Positions 23,141-36,534 of a stretch of DNA of 64,000 bases are shown here, in pieces. The stretch spans positions 310,001 to 374,000 of the forward strand of contig JAALGY010000015.1 of NCBI GenBank assembly GCA_032358165.1, in the 5' to 3' direction. Source of the stretch: Diplosphaera chodatii. Its lineage: Eukaryota; Chlorophyta; Trebouxiophyceae; Prasiolales; Stichococcaceae. The translations under genes were made by a program, and so were the position numbers. The notes beneath the pieces are model-generated. The model saw only the letters and a program-made list of their open reading frames with translations. It did no database searches and was not told the DNA's origin. Numbering within the stretch: the stretch's first letter is position 1; each line of letters starts with the position of its first letter.

Positions 23141-23758
23141 CGTCTAGTATGTGTGCCCGTTCGAACTATCCCTTTGTCATGAAACCCCTGCAGGTGTGCT
23201 CATGCGTGTAGATGTTTGGGCCACAACAAACCCCACATTGGTCAGATGTACATCATGTGCCACGTGGGCAGTCAGAGTCATTTACACTCGTGCACGTAGA
23301 CGTTTGAGCCACATACAACAAATTGACGTGGTAACAACTATGCCAGCCTGAAAGCTGTTGACAGACACCAATCTTAGCTGCATGTGATGCACAGCGAATT
23401 GATGGAGGTCAATTCAGTATCGAGATAACTTTATGCAGAGTTTGCGAGTAAAATAATGTCATTGAGAGTTTGGATGCTGTCATTGAGAATTGTATGAGTG
23501 TGTATGTGCTGGTGGCGAATATATGTTCGGCTTTCGATGTGTAAAGTCATTCGACAATTACAACTGCAAGGTGCAGCAGTGTGCAATGTACACACCAAGA
23601 ATGGTAGGGCAACACAACATTTCAGACGAATGGTCTTGCAAACCCGATTCCACACATGCTCAACTCACTCATCCTAGACTCAGAGGTCGGCCAGAAACTG
23701 ATGACCAGGTTCTCAACATGTCTGTTCACTGCTGCTATCCATCACAGAACAATACAGT
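23141..23758. other. Convergent intergenic stretch
   Basis: 618 bp between the converging stops of the acetyltransferase and ELIP 1. AT-richer than the flanking genes. Short imperfect repeats of 'GTCATTGAGA' occur at about 23456-23490. No exon was recognised. Confidence 0.5.
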
Positions 23759-25433
23759 CTAGACCGCCGGAGTCTTTGTGATCAGCTCGTTGATGACGAT
23801 GCCCAGGAAGCCCTGCATGAACAGATCATTACTGGATGAGATTTTCAGAACTGGGTGAGATTTCCCGAATTGGGGCTTTACATGCAAGCTTTTTACAACA
23901 TACGTACATTCCAGCGACTAAACAACAAGCACAGCACTGTAGCACACGGTACTCAGGAGTCAGCATGATGTAGAACAAATGACAACTGATGGACGTACTT
24001 ACCAGCATGGCAATACGGCCGACGGTGATCTCAGTATCGGGTGTGAACTGCTTGATGCCGCCCCAGTGGCCACCACCATACCGTGGCACACCCTTCAGCA
24101 TGGGGATGAGCGAGGCAACGCTGCAACAAAGGAACTCATGCAAGTCAGTACTAGCAGTGATCAATGAGAGAGAGGTGGAGAAAGTTACCAGCAGAGCACA
24201 GCAACAGGTAACTCTGGTGTGTATGTTCTGACATGAGTGACGTTGCAGGTGACACCCACCTGAAGAGCACGAAGACGCTGACGATTGGGACTGGCGCCTT
24301 GGCAAACTGCATATGAGATGACGGAAGTCAGAATTTAACAAAAGGGACAGTCAAGTTTATTTGCCAGGCAAAACTGATGACATGCAAGATGAATTCACAT
24401 CATAATATGCATTAGAGTAGCAGAGCAAAGCACCATCTGCAGCCGGACCCACACCTGCTCAAACACAGTCGTCTGTGTTGTCAGCTCTGCGGTGATGGCT
24501 GCTACACAGCCCAGCATCGCCAGCCGGCTGTTGATCACTGTGAGCACAACAAAAGAGTAGCTGAGTCATGCAGCACCTTGGTTGGCGTTTGATACGAAAG
24601 AACCAGCAGCACATCACCGGCAGTTCAATGCGTGAAGCAATATGCTCACCCTCAGGGGCTGCGCCATTGAAGCGCATCAGGTTGGGGAAAGCGACCTTGT
24701 TGCCAAGAGCTGTAAGCAGAAATTACAACGTGTCAGTAAGTGAACAAGACACAATGACAGACGCATCTGCTCTCGATAAACATGGTCGAATGCCAGTGGG
24801 CGTATACAAGCAGAGTTGCACAGCCTGCAGCGACCACAGTCATCCAGTGCATAGCAACGCACCCTGCTTCTCGGCGCTGCCGTCGATCTGGATGAACATG
24901 TCATCGCGATCCTGGCGGCGCTCGGCCACGGGTGGTCCACCGTCGGGGATGTTTGCACCGCGCACTGGCGCCTCCAGCTGCCTGCAGAAATTTCGGCACA
25001 TGGACCAGTCGAAACGTGGCAGCGCTACTTATCCTCCACAGTTGAATACACAGGTGCAAGCAGGCACTTGTCGCCACTGCGACCAGCGGTAAACCAGGCA
25101 GCGAAGCTACATGGCATGTGCGCATGTGGCACGAGATGTCGCAGGTGCAACTCAGCTGAGCAAGTCGTGTACTCGCCCACCTCAGAACAGAACATGGTGC
25201 TGGTGCAAACAACACGTCTGACAGGAAAAGACGCACTCATACGAGTCCTTCTCGCCGTTGTCGGGCACAGACACGCCGGGTGCGCCCTGCACAGTCTCGC
25301 GCAGCTTGTCGCCCTCGGCGCGCACCACCAGCGACCGGCGCATCTGCCGGGCGCGCACTGTGCGCTGCGGGAAGGGCGTGACGGAGCCGGCCAGGGCGTT
25401 CATGCTCATCACGTTTGCGGTTGCGAAAGACAT
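23759..25433 (-). CDS. ELIP: Early light-induced protein (ELIP/LHC-like), 223 aa
   Basis: Thylakoid pigment-binding stress protein of the LHC superfamily. Seven exons close in phase: 25243-25433, 24863-24981, 24650-24709, 24455-24537, 24260-24306, 24003-24120 and 23759-23812. The transit peptide (MSFATANVMSMNALAG to RRSLVVRAEG) is followed by APVRGANIPDGGPP and MFIQIDG. Helix I carries the LHC motif PEVINSRLAMLG (Glu and Asn-Ser-Arg for helix packing and chlorophyll). Helix II is APVPIVSVFVLF. Helix III carries EITVGRIAMLGFLGIVINE. The C-terminus ITKTPAV is short. Length and three-helix layout match ELIPs, not three-helix LHC antenna proteins. A second family member lies at 52672-54712. Expression is expected to be light-stress induced; no promoter element was identified. 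Confidence 0.93.
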
Positions 25434-26142
25434 GCTGTGCAGATCACTGAGCGAACGGCGAAAGCTGCAGGAGACGCTTATGAAAGGTTTGAGTACAGTT
25501 ATCAAGAGTTGTCAGCGTCAAGAGAGTGTGTAGCAGGAGCGTGAAAGCGAGAATGCCGATTGCAACGACGTCACGGGTCATATGGGCTGGTCTCGCCGGG
25601 GCTCCTTTCCAGTCCCCCTGCTTCCCTCGACGTGGCCTCTTGCTTGACGGTCCTTCAGCGGCAGCTGCCCATTGGCATCTTCACCCCGGCCGCTCCGCCT
25701 TTGGGCAGCTGCACTGGACCTAGAGGAGTGGGAGGCGGGACGGAACATTGACTCCTAGACGAGCTTGCTCAGCTCGCTGCACTGGCAGGCTGAGGAACAT
25801 TGCAAGCGGTCATCGTTCAGCATCAAACCCTGCCGCTCTTCATCACACTTTGGATGCTGTAGCTACACCACCTGACAACAACCAAGCATGGCAAGCATGC
25901 TGACACCTTGTGTGCGCAGCTGACATGTGTGCCTTCAACACAACAGTCCACCTTGACTCTGCCATCAGCTATTGATCCTGGCCCAGGCAAATCTGACAGC
26001 ATAGCCTGCTGTATGTAGTCAACAGACGTCGCCGCCCAGTAGGTCCCTCTAGCATCCTCCACTACTACAGCCCGCAACTGTACCAGGCTTCATGCATATG
26101 CATCCAAAGAACTACCCGCCAGACTGATGATTGCTGCAATGC
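25434..26142. other. Intergenic stretch upstream of ELIP 1
   Basis: About 700 bp between the ELIP 1 start (-) and the 3' end of the next minus-strand gene. It should contain the ELIP promoter. No TATA box or exon was assigned with confidence. Confidence 0.4.
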
Positions 26143-29100
26143 TCAGCTGCAGCGCCATGCTGGTGTGCCAGCCACAGCAGACTCGGCCTGCCCCAAGCCG
26201 CCGTCTGCGACTTGTGCTGCTGCTGCTGCTGCTGCATCATCCGCAGCGCCACTCTGTGCCGCGGCTGTGCCGTCGGAGATCGCATCTGCTGCATGGTGCT
26301 CTACTGCGTCAAACGAGGTGGCCTCGTCAGCTGCACCCCCTGGCATGAAGTCGTCCTCGAGCCCCGGCAGCAGGTACAGGCGGATGGACTCCCGCTGCAG
26401 GGTGGGAACACGAGCTGAGAAAGCAACACACGGCATGGTTTCATCAACACAGCATGCCAGTGTATGAAGTTCCAGAGGCCGCATGCCCAGCTTGCCAGTA
26501 GAAGCAGCAAGCCAGGGATATGGGACAGCATGAGAAGCGCACGAAGCTGTTGCTCGAGTGGCTGGTCAGGCGCAGCACGTTGCGGAGGATGGTCCGGATC
26601 TGAGGGTGAGCAGACGGGGACGTCAGCACAGGAAGTGCTGCTGAAGTGTCACATCGACTCTCACACGAAGACTGTACGGACAGGGACAGGGACAGGGTAC
26701 GGACACCGTTGGGGGTGACGGCTCGCATCACCTGGCCGAGGGGCAGGCTGTCAGTGTGCTGCGTGAACTGCACCAGCAGCCTGCAAGCACCGCTCATTGG
26801 GTTGCTATTATCCGGGGACACACGAGTGTGGTGCTGTGTATCTCTTGTACCACTTCCAGTGTGGTGGAGTCATGAACACCCATGAGCAACCTGCACGATC
26901 TGGGCAAAAGACGAATCGACAGGAGGTCTGCTGGCCGCACCGCCATGTGTCGCTTGTGAGGGGCCCTGCGGTGCGCAGCGCCGCTGCCGCCAAGTCATTC
27001 AGCACCGCCAGCAGCACCTGCGCAGCAGCTGACATGAACTCTTTCTGTTGCACACTTTTCGCCCATGTAATGCTTTGTGACGTGCGCCTGGTACATTGCT
27101 GATCCTTCGACGCCTGGAGCCTGCTGCCAGACCACCACAGCTCAACACGGCCCTCCACCTTGCCAGCAGGGTTTGGCTGGGAACTGCGGCAGGAAGTGGG
27201 GCATGTGTGGCGGGCTGTATCAGGCTGCGCCAAGTTGGCAGCAGGCGCCCCGTGCTACGGTCCAGGCTCATGCCATCACAGTAGAAGCTCCAGTGCCCCC
27301 ACAAGTCAGGAGCACCCTTGACATGAAAACCTTTCCAGCTCAGGGTGGGACATGAAAGGCGTGAGGGTACGGCGGCCACCTCCCGGGGGCTGGGCCCCAG
27401 CGGCAGGTCCAGCAGCGTGCGCAGCAGCTTCTTGCGGTCGCCGCGCGCAAAGGCAGCCGCCACGTCGGGCGCCTCCGCCGCCGGCGCCGCCGCAGCTGGC
27501 GCCCCGGGGCTCGCAGATGGCTGCCGCTGGTTCCCAAACACGCCCACGGGGTGAGGACCCATGCCTGCGGCCGCCTCTGCCGCCTCTGCTGCAGGGGCTG
27601 CTCCCTCTGTAGTGGGCGCCTGCTGCGTTGGGCCATCGGCTGCGGCTCCAGGGCCTGTGATGCATGGTATCTGTGGCCCGGCAGACGCAGCGGGGCTGAT
27701 GAACTTGTCGCCACCAGCAGGGTGGGTCGTTGGCGGCGGCGCCTCAGGGGCAGGCGCCTCTGTCATAAGGCCTGCTGCCTGACTGCCAGGGCCAGGGGAC
27801 GCTCTCTGGCCTGCATCTATTGCATCACCTGCCTCTGGCGCTGCACATGCTGGAGCCTCGTCGCCGCCCCCGCCATTGTCTGCAGAGCTGCAGTGATCAG
27901 GTGCCGGGCTGCCGCTGTCGACGTCCATTGGAGCGCATGCTGGGGCATGGCTGACGCCATCGATGACGACGGCTGGGCCGCCGGTCGGCGGCACTTTGCT
28001 TGCCAGGAGGGAAGCGCACAAGGGAGCAGTTGCTGCAGGAGTCTCTGCAGCTGGCACAGGGCTGTCACCACCAGCCGCTGCGGCCGCATCTGCAACCGTG
28101 GTGACATAGCAGGGCGCAGGCAGACCGGCCGCAGCAGCTTTGCTGTGGCTGCTGCCATTCCCATCCGCAGTCTCCGAAGCAGCTGCAGCAGCACCTCCAG
28201 GGACAGGAGCAGCGCTGGCAGAGGGCACAATGTTGTCCTCGCTCACTGCTGGCAGAGCTGCAGGTGTGACTGTGGACGCCGTGCCATCAGCCACATGGCT
28301 CGGAGCACCCGAGTGGATGCTGACGCCGCCGCCGCTCCCGCCGCTGCTATCAGCAGCTGAGCCGTATGCCATGCTGACCAGCGCAAAACCGTTGCCACGC
28401 TTGCTATCATCGCTGCTGGCGGGGGCTGCGGTGGCTGCCATAGCTGGGCCAGCATCCGAGTCGCCGCCACACACTGCCAGGCTCATAGGCATGCTCAGCG
28501 CTGCAGCGCGCTGAAACACGGAGGAGGTTGCGGCAGCGGCTGCTTGTGCCGAGGGCGCAACTGCTGCCGTCGCAGGGCTCAGCAACGGCGTCGACGGGCG
28601 CAGCTGCTGCAGGGATGCTGGCATGCAGCCTCCTGCAGCGGCTGCCATACTGGGCGGTAGGCTCTGGGTGGTCAGCGGGTCAGCGGATGATGGTGCGCTG
28701 CCTGCGACTTCCTGCTGCTGCTGCTGCCGCTGCTTCAGCTGGTACTGCGCCAGGGCGGCCTTGTACTGCGCCTGCGTCTGCGTCTGGCGGGCGGGCGGCG
28801 CCAGCAGCGCCTGCATTGAACGCAGCAGTTGGTGCGTCAACCATGCTGAAACTGGCTGCTGGCATGTCAGCACACTGGCAGCAGGCCATACACCCACGCA
28901 GCGAGTGACACCATCAGAAGCAGCATGCTATCAGGCTACGAAAAGGTTTCATCAGCACGCTGCTGCCCTCCAGCGAAGTGCACAGGTCATGCAGAGGACA
29001 CTATGTTTGCTCGAAGGCGTTAGCAAAGCAGAGCTAGTGGAAATGCCAGTAGGCTCTTCTGTCAGGCCAACCACATGCTCAGGACACCTGAGCGTGTGCT

Positions 29101-32100
29101 CCTGCTGAGGGAGAGCAAACTGGGGGTCATGCAGAAGCTCCACCCTGGCATGAGATGCGATCACATCCAGGCGCCTCACTTGCAGCGGCATCGTCAGTGG
29201 GGATGCACCCCCAGGGCTGGCGCTGGCAGTCAGCAGCTGCAGCAGCGCTGCGGCCACCCCGGGGTCAGCCACCTGCACGCCGCCGGCGCCCGCCAGTGCA
29301 GTGCCGTCTCCCGCGGCGGCCTGACCAAGCAACAGTGCAGAACTCAGTCTGAATTGTAGTGGAGCATCCAACGCTTTGCGACATGCATGGCAACACCAGC
29401 TGCCACACAGTGCTGCGCTCCTTGGCGTCGGATGGCTTCCAAGGTGACACTCACCGCGGCATCAGGAGTGGACGGTTGGCTGGATCCGAGTGCCAGCTGC
29501 GCCAGGGCGTAAGCGCGTGCATTTGCCGCCTGCGGTCACAGCGTGTGCTCTGGGTGAGTCACTGAACATCAACGTGGGCAGCAGGTCAAGAGACACGACA
29601 ATCAAATGCCACAAGCAGTATGGCATTGCTGCACTGCTGCGAAACCTGCCTCACCTGCTGCGCCTCGGCAATCACAGCAGCCGAGGCATACTCGATGCCG
29701 AGGGCCTCGCATGCTGCCTGCATATTGGTGACATTGTGCATCTCTGATCCATTGCAGGAAAAGGCTGTGCAGTCGTCAACATGTTGAGTCAGAAAGCTCA
29801 AGTGGTCTACGTCTACAGTGTTTGGGCACATGGTGCATGCATATGTGCACAACAGCGAAGACCCGCAAGTAGCATGAAGTACAGCAGGCCAGCATGGCAC
29901 GCTGAGTCAGACTTGCAACATCTTTTCGTGTCTCGTTCGTGCTGCCTGCCTAAACCTGCCAGCATGCCATGCCAGCCTTTGTAACATGTGGTACTTGCTG
30001 GTCCCAGTGCTTCCGTGAAGTCAACGCACTTTGCTCTCAGCTACTATGTCCAAGTGCAAATCGATATCTGGCAGTACAGGGGCACATTGCTTTACAACGT
30101 GATGTCTATGTCATGTGTTTGGAGCTGGTCACTTAGCCTGGTGCATCAAGGACACCTCGGAGGCCATGTTCTTGGCGGCCATCTTGCGGACGGCGGCGCC
30201 GTGGCCCGCCAGGCGCCCGTCCCACAGCGCCACCATCTGCCAGATCGTGCGCGAGAAGCCGCCGTAGCCCACTTGCGCCGGCGTCACATCCTGCCGTGTC
30301 AATCCACCACATCAGGGGGACGCCGTGGACCACCCTGCATGATGCGCTGCAGCTGGCTGATCTGATCACTGCCAGATCACCGAGCACTCGCTGTAGCCTG
30401 TCGCTGTGCATCCTGCTGACGGCCTCTGTTGGCAGCACCACACACATGTTAAGCACCCGCTCCTACATGCATGCAGTGCAGGGTTCCCTGCGTGCCTGGA
30501 AGGTGAGCAGGGCGCCGGCGCGCTCGGCGGTGCGCTTGAGGCGGGCCATGGGCGTGTTGGACGGCGCCTGCGGGTTGTCCAGGCAGCTGGGCATCTCCAC
30601 CTGCCGGCGCAACAGTTGAGCGCCATGAGTTTTGCACTGTTGCTGGTATTGTATGCAGCACAACAAGCTACGTGAGGCATCACTCTGGGGAGCAATGAGG
30701 GCATCGTGCGTCGCACCACTTTCAGCGCAGCCCGGATGTCGGCCACGCTGTCCTGGTGCGGGCTGCAGGCACCATTCCCTTGGCCATCTGCGCCTGGGAG
30801 CGATGAGATACACAACATACAGCAGTGCAACAGAGCACATGGTTCCGTAGTTCGTGTGACATAGTCGCTCAGCAGGCAGGCAGCCAGGCAGACAGACAGA
30901 GAGTGGCAACAGCAAAGTGGTGCACGGGCACCCGGCAGCAGTGGCGGCGGCGCATTGGGGTTTGCTGCTGGGCCGGTGCCCTGGTGCTGCTGCTGCTCGT
31001 TGCGGGCGATCCACTCCTTGAGCGTCATCGGCGCTGCCGCAGCGACAGGAGGCTCCCCGGGCTTGACGGGCGTCAGTGGCGGTGCCGGGGTGCCATCGAA
31101 ATTTGGAGGCCCCGTGGGCTGCACTGCTGCTGACGTGGCACCGGCAATGGCAGCTGATGGCTGTGCTGCTGCAGGCGGCTGTGGTGAGGTGGCAGGACCT
31201 GCTGGCTTGGTCACTGCGGCTGCGGTAGTGGCGCTGCGTTTCACGACACCCTTAACGGCGGACCCGCGCTTCATCGCATCCCTGCTGTCTGTCCTGACAG
31301 GCCTCGGGGTGCCCCTGCCACTTGCATGCATGGCAGGTCGGGCCCTACTCGCCGCAGCTCGCGGCTTGCACATGCCGGGGCGCTGGTGCTGCGGCCGGGG
31401 TGGGGGCGGCCGCAGTGCTGGTCCTGCAGGGCGGGGTGGCCGTGTGTTTGGCACGCCATATGCCGGACGCTGCATCACGCTGGACGGGCCAGCACCCTGT
31501 GGCGGATGGGGCAGCAGCTGCAGCTGCTGCGGGTATGGCAGTAGGGGTGGCTGCAGCTGCGGTGGCTGTGGCCATGGCGTCAGCTGCTGCGGCTGCAGGG
31601 CAGGGGCAGGTTGCCACGGTGGCGGCCATGCACCAGGTATCTGTGGCTGCACAGGTGTCCACAGGGCCTGCGAGCCTGCGCTTGAAAGCAGCGGCGGCTG
31701 CTGCTGCTGCTGCTGTGCAGAGGAGTACGTGACAGGCGACGGGGGCATCTGCGGTGCGCACTGTCCTGTCTGTGGGTGCTGCTGCAGTGCTGCATCTCGC
31801 TGCGCTTCAGTGAGTGCGGCTGCTGCAGCTGGCGCAGTGATTGGACCGCTGGCATAGTGAGACGTGGACAGCTGACGGCTGCTCACATGTCCAGGACAGC
31901 CATCCTGGCCAACTGGAACCGGCTGCAGCTGCATTGGCATATGTCCACGCGCAGGGGCCGGAGGTGGCTGCTGCCACGGGCTGCCGAGGGGGCCAGCTCC
32001 GTCGCCGGTGCCCTGCACCAGGCTGTTGCTGTTACCTGCACACTCTGCCTTGTCAGGGGTTGGCGGCTGCGGCCAGGGCGCCGCTGGACTGCCGGCGGCA

Positions 32101-34224
32101 CCATCTGCACTGGGGTTGGGCACAGCCTGCTGCTGCTGCCGGGCGAGCGCGGCTGTGCTGCAGGGTGGCGCTGCCATGCCCTCTGCTGCACCGCCTGCCT
32201 GGCGCTTCGCAGCAGGCGGATCCGCAGGCGGCCAGCAGCAGATGGGCTCCGGCGCAGCACGCTTGCCAGCACTGGTGGCGACCAGCCCTGCAACCATGCA
32301 GCCATGTCAGCATGCCAGACAAGGGCGTTGAAGCATCTGCTGGGAATCCTTCGCCTGCACGGCCATGTTACAGCGTTGAAGCACCCTTGTGGATACCTGA
32401 TGTGCTGACGCCGGGCTGCACGCAGCTGCTGGCGGTGTGCGGCAGTGCCGGTCCACCATCGCTGATGGTGACATCACTTGCAGCCGCTGGGATGGGTACA
32501 GCAGGTGGCATGCGGACGACAGCAGCAGCAGGCGCAGCAGCGGGCGCTGCAGCGCAAGGTGCGGCTTTTGGCGGCAGATGGAACAGCTCCAGCGGTAGCA
32601 CGACACGGGTTGCCTGCAAGGAAAAACAGTTCTATGGTCCTGCTCACATTATACTCACCACTTGGCCCTCAGTATGAGGTGTTTCAAGGGTCTAATGTGA
32701 TTGTGCTGTGGAGCAGACGCAATGTCCATCAAAAAAGCAGTGCCAAGGGGCTGGCAGGAGCCTTCCGTGTTCAACCATCGTATGGGACAAATTCCAAAGC
32801 AGAGGGATTCACACCTGTGCGCCAGGCTCATCGGCATCCTGCAGTAGGTGCGTGCCATCAGCAGCAGCATAGCTGACACACTGCATGGGCCGGAACCGCC
32901 TGTGGTGTACACTGAATATCTGCATGCAGGGACACAAAGCGGGCTTGTTAGCTTACCATCCACCATGTCCACCAAGCATGCATGAACACGCTGATGCTGA
33001 AATGTTGTCCGCAGGTTGATCTGCAGCTGGTGTTGACACTGTATAGGCGGATCCCTAACCTGGATGGTTCTGCCATCGGCAGCCAGGCGATGCTGCTGCT
33101 CCAGGGTAGCCGCAGCACAATCCAGGTGCTGCCCAATGGGCGGGCCCAGCAGACCGCCATGCCGCACCTGTTGAGCGCTAGGCCTCAGGAGTCAGTTGCT
33201 TGCTCTCAAACTGGAAGAAAGCACAAGCACACCTCGTTCGATTATTATTGGCAGGTCTGCCAGATAGCTGCATGTGCATGCAACGACAGATGGCTCTGCA
33301 GCATGGCATGGCATGGCAGTGCAGTGCTGCAGGCCATGTGCAGCCACCCTGCCGGAGGCACAGCACCTGCCGCAGCTTGCACCGCCACTGCAAGCCCCGG
33401 CAGTCCTCCTCGGGCAAGCCTTCAGAACGACCCAGGGCACTCTCAGTAGCACACGTGCTACTGCTGTGCGATTGCAGACATGATGTGATGGGGCATTTTC
33501 CTTGTGCAGCAGCATCCACGCCATGTTTCAGTCATCATAACGAGCCGTTGGATTGAATGCATCATGAGCCATCAGCCCACCCCAGCACCGCAGCAGAGAC
33601 TCTGCGGAGTAGAAATCCTTCAGGGTGTTGGGCTTGGCTTCAGCGGCGGCCTCGGCGGTGCGGTGCGCCGGCTTGAGCAGCCAGCGGAACAGCAGCACGC
33701 CGTGGCGATTGCCGTAGCAGTCTGCCAGCTTGGACTTGTCGACGCTGGGTCCATCTGGTGTGACCTGCACACCCGCCCAGTGCACTGTGAATGATCGACA
33801 GCCAGGCAGAGGCCACCCACCTCTGGGACGGCCGGCATGCTGCATCACGCTTGATCGGTACCTCGTATAATGAGCAGAACGTCAGCTGCTGCCAGGCAAA
33901 TGAGTCAAAGCATGCAGCGGGCAGCACCTGGAAGATGGGCAACAGCTTTTGACGCAGGACGGTGCTCGCGGCCTGCTGGGCCTCAATGTCAGCCTCGTGA
34001 GCCATGGCCCTGGGTTCGACGCAAAGGGCTGCAACGCGACCTGGCAAGGTTGTCGAGACTGGTACTGTGTGCAAGGCAAAGCGCTGCATGCGCATGTGTC
34101 TGCGGGCATCGAGACCGGGCTGCGTGCTTGGACCTGCCAGCGGCCGCTGATTAATCCCCGGCGGGATGCCAACAGCCTCAAGGTCCTTCCGATTGCTGGC
34201 CACATACTGCCACATTTCCAACAT
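26143..34224 (-). CDS. Unidentified large multi-exon gene (or adjacent genes) rich in Ala, Pro and Gln
   Basis: Many minus-strand segments have good splice borders and coding-like sequence, but I cannot name the family or prove that they form one gene. From the 5' end: near 34150-34224 (MLEMWQYVASNRKDLEAVGI), 33867-33983 (VLRQKLLPIFQVLPAACFDS), 33590-33765 (CYGNRHGVLLFRWLLKP), 32500-32615, a Pro/Gln-rich exon 30975-32290 ending near MTLKEWIARNEQQQ, 30718-30793, 30500-30603 (NPQAPSNTPMARLKRT), 30150-30290 (GYGGFSRTIWQMVALWDGRL), 29645-29745 (ACEALGIEYASAAVIAEAQQ), 29100-29335, an Ala/Ser-rich exon about 27400-28815, and short helical exons to a last exon ending at 26143 with an acidic Ala-rich tail. 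The acidic, low-complexity composition would suit a nuclear regulatory scaffold. The gene lies tightly behind PEX12 (86 bp). Confidence 0.45.
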
Positions 34225-34309
34225 TACGCACGTCAAAGCGCTTCAGTGCCTCGCAGCACAGCCCATATCAACATGGACCTATGTTCAAGGTTCTGCTGAT
34301 TGGCACAGG

Positions 34310-36534
34310 TCAGAGCTCAGAGCCGCGGATGCGGCGGATGTGGTCTTCAGTTGCCGGCAGCCGTGTGATGGGGCAACACCCGTGCTCGCGCACCCAGCGC
34401 ACCGCACACGGGTAGCAGAATGCGTAGCCGGACACCTGCAACCAGTTTGGGTGCATGTCAGGGTTCTAACATGGCATCCAACCATGTAACCATCTGAAAC
34501 ATGCAACAATGCTTTGCCTGATGGATGCAGCAGCTCACGCGGGAAGAACCAGCCTGGCATCTGCAGCATCAAGCAAAAGAGTCATAGGTAGATCGAGGCG
34601 CACCTCCAGGAGGGCGGGGTTGGTGCGCTGGCGGCGGCATATGGCGCAGTCGGCGGGGTCCGGCGGCAGCGGCAGGCCGTCCAGGTGGGGCGGCGGCGCG
34701 GGGGGCGGCGGGGGCACCGGCAGCACCCGCTGCGCCGCCAGCTTGCCCTCCGCCGAGTCGTACCACCACTCCAGCGCCTGCGCTCGGCAGCCGCAAGCTA
34801 CTCAAGGGTGTGCGGCCATGCTTGCCACGAAGACGGCTGACACTCAGGACGAAGGCCACAGGGTTGCACAGCCTGTCGACAGGTCCTAGCAACCAGATTT
34901 TGTTTCTGCCCTTGCATTTAGCAAGCGCTGCTTTTAGTCTTTGGTACGCACCTTGAAGGCGAACACGGAGAGGATGAGCGCGTTGCGGGTGTGGTCGGTG
35001 AACAGCCATGCCGCGCGCAGGTAGCCCTGCCGCGCCAGCGACCACAGCAGCGAGGCGCCCTCCCGCGCCTTCAGCAGCGCCGCCTCACGGTGGCGCGCCC
35101 GCTCCCGCTCCACAGCTGCCTGCTTGTGGACAGGGACACCACCGCTGTACACGATATGAGCGGATGGTCATCCAGCATGCGCTGTCGTACATGCGAGGCC
35201 ACCACTGGACCACCCTGTAAGCCAGCGCCCTGTCGATCCAGATGAGTTGCTTGCAGCTTCGCGTGGCCCGTCTCTTCAAGAGGTGCACCACTGCACCACG
35301 CGACAGGAGGCCGGCTCACGAATATACAGTGCGCTGCTGCCATGCAATGTGCCTCGCACTGGACGCACCAGCTCGCCGCCGGAGACGCGGACGATGCGCT
35401 GCCGCAGCAGCCACAGCGCGGGGGAGTAGAAGGCGGTGCGCTCCACCAGGTACCCCAGCTGCAGCACGAACTTGCTGCCCTCCTGGACTGCGTGCGCCAG
35501 CGGGTACGCCTGCAGGACGTGCAGCTTGGTTGTGGCTCTGCTGCAGGCGCCTCCAGCAGTGTTTCATGCTTGCACACTCCACACGATGAGACACAGCCAC
35601 CCAAGACTACCAGAAGCCAGCCCTGATCTCACAGGCATCGTCCCGTGCTTCATCTGGTCGAGACAGTGGCATCAGGCTTGATGGGCAGGTTGCAAGACTC
35701 GGTCGCCTGTCGCAAGGACAGGCTGCACTCACCTTGATGAAGGCGTGCAAGGCAAGCGCACGGATGTACCGCCGCCAGGCACGCAGCCGTGCGGCCGCCG
35801 CACTCAGGCTGCCACCCAGCCGCACATCCAGCAGCTGGAACTGCTGCTGCAGGGGGTGCTGCTGCTCCTGCTGCCGCTGCTGAGCTGCGTCGTGCTGCCC
35901 TGCTGGCCGCGGAAGCTCTGCTGGTGGCCCAGGGCCAGTCAAGCGCGGGAGAGTCGGTGGTCTGCTGCTGTGTCGGTCGTACAGCGCTGACAGCTTTGCA
36001 TGGGCGTATGGCAACAACACCTGCACCAGTCGTGTTCGCGAGAGGTGAGGTCTGGGACACTGTTTTCGGTACGAAAACAAGAGAAGGCAGCAGTTCCACA
36101 CACACCAGTACAAAGACAAAACAGCTCACACTTAGCAGCAGCGCAGCCCGCCGCTGCCGCTGGTTCAGCATTGGTGCTGCTGTGCCGTCCTGTCCAGCTG
36201 TAGCAGATATGCCGCCATTGCTGCTGGTGCTGGACTCACTGCCGGTGGCTGCGGCATCGTTGCTGCCCTCTGCAGGCGCTCGCCGCAAGCCATACAGCGA
36301 CTCTGAGAATGTTCCGCCGGCGCTCACAAGGCTGCCATGGTCCAGAATGGCTGCCACCAGCGCAAACACCTCGTCCTCGTACGCCAGCATGCGGTACACC
36401 CAGGGACGCCGCTGGCTTAGCACCTGCAGGGAGTAGGATGCAGCAGCCTTGAGGCTAGGCATCAGGCGCTCCGCCGCCACCAGCTCGAAGAATGTTGGGC
36501 GTGGCGCATCGAAGCCTCCCAGCATGAACGACAT
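34310..36534 (-). CDS. PEX12: Peroxisome biogenesis factor 12 (peroxin-12), 433 aa
   Basis: Peroxisomal membrane RING protein that, with PEX2 and PEX10, forms the ubiquitin ligase recycling the import receptor PEX5. Six phase-0 exons give exactly 434 codons: 36130-36534, 35733-36020, 35369-35509, 34952-35119, 34604-34777 and 34310-34435. The N-terminus has the family signature RPTFFELVAAERLMPSLKAA and YEDEVFALVAAILD, then FSESLYGLRR. Membrane-region exons include YPLAHAVQEGSKFVLQLGYL. The C-terminal RING-like domain reads CAICRRQRTNPALLE, then SGYAFCYPCAVRWVREHGCCPITRLP. It is degenerate, as is normal for PEX12, which lacks part of the zinc ligands. Exon 1 ends in a Ser/Gly/Ala insertion and exon 2 has a Gln-rich linker, typical low-complexity expansions of this genome. 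Confidence 0.95.
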
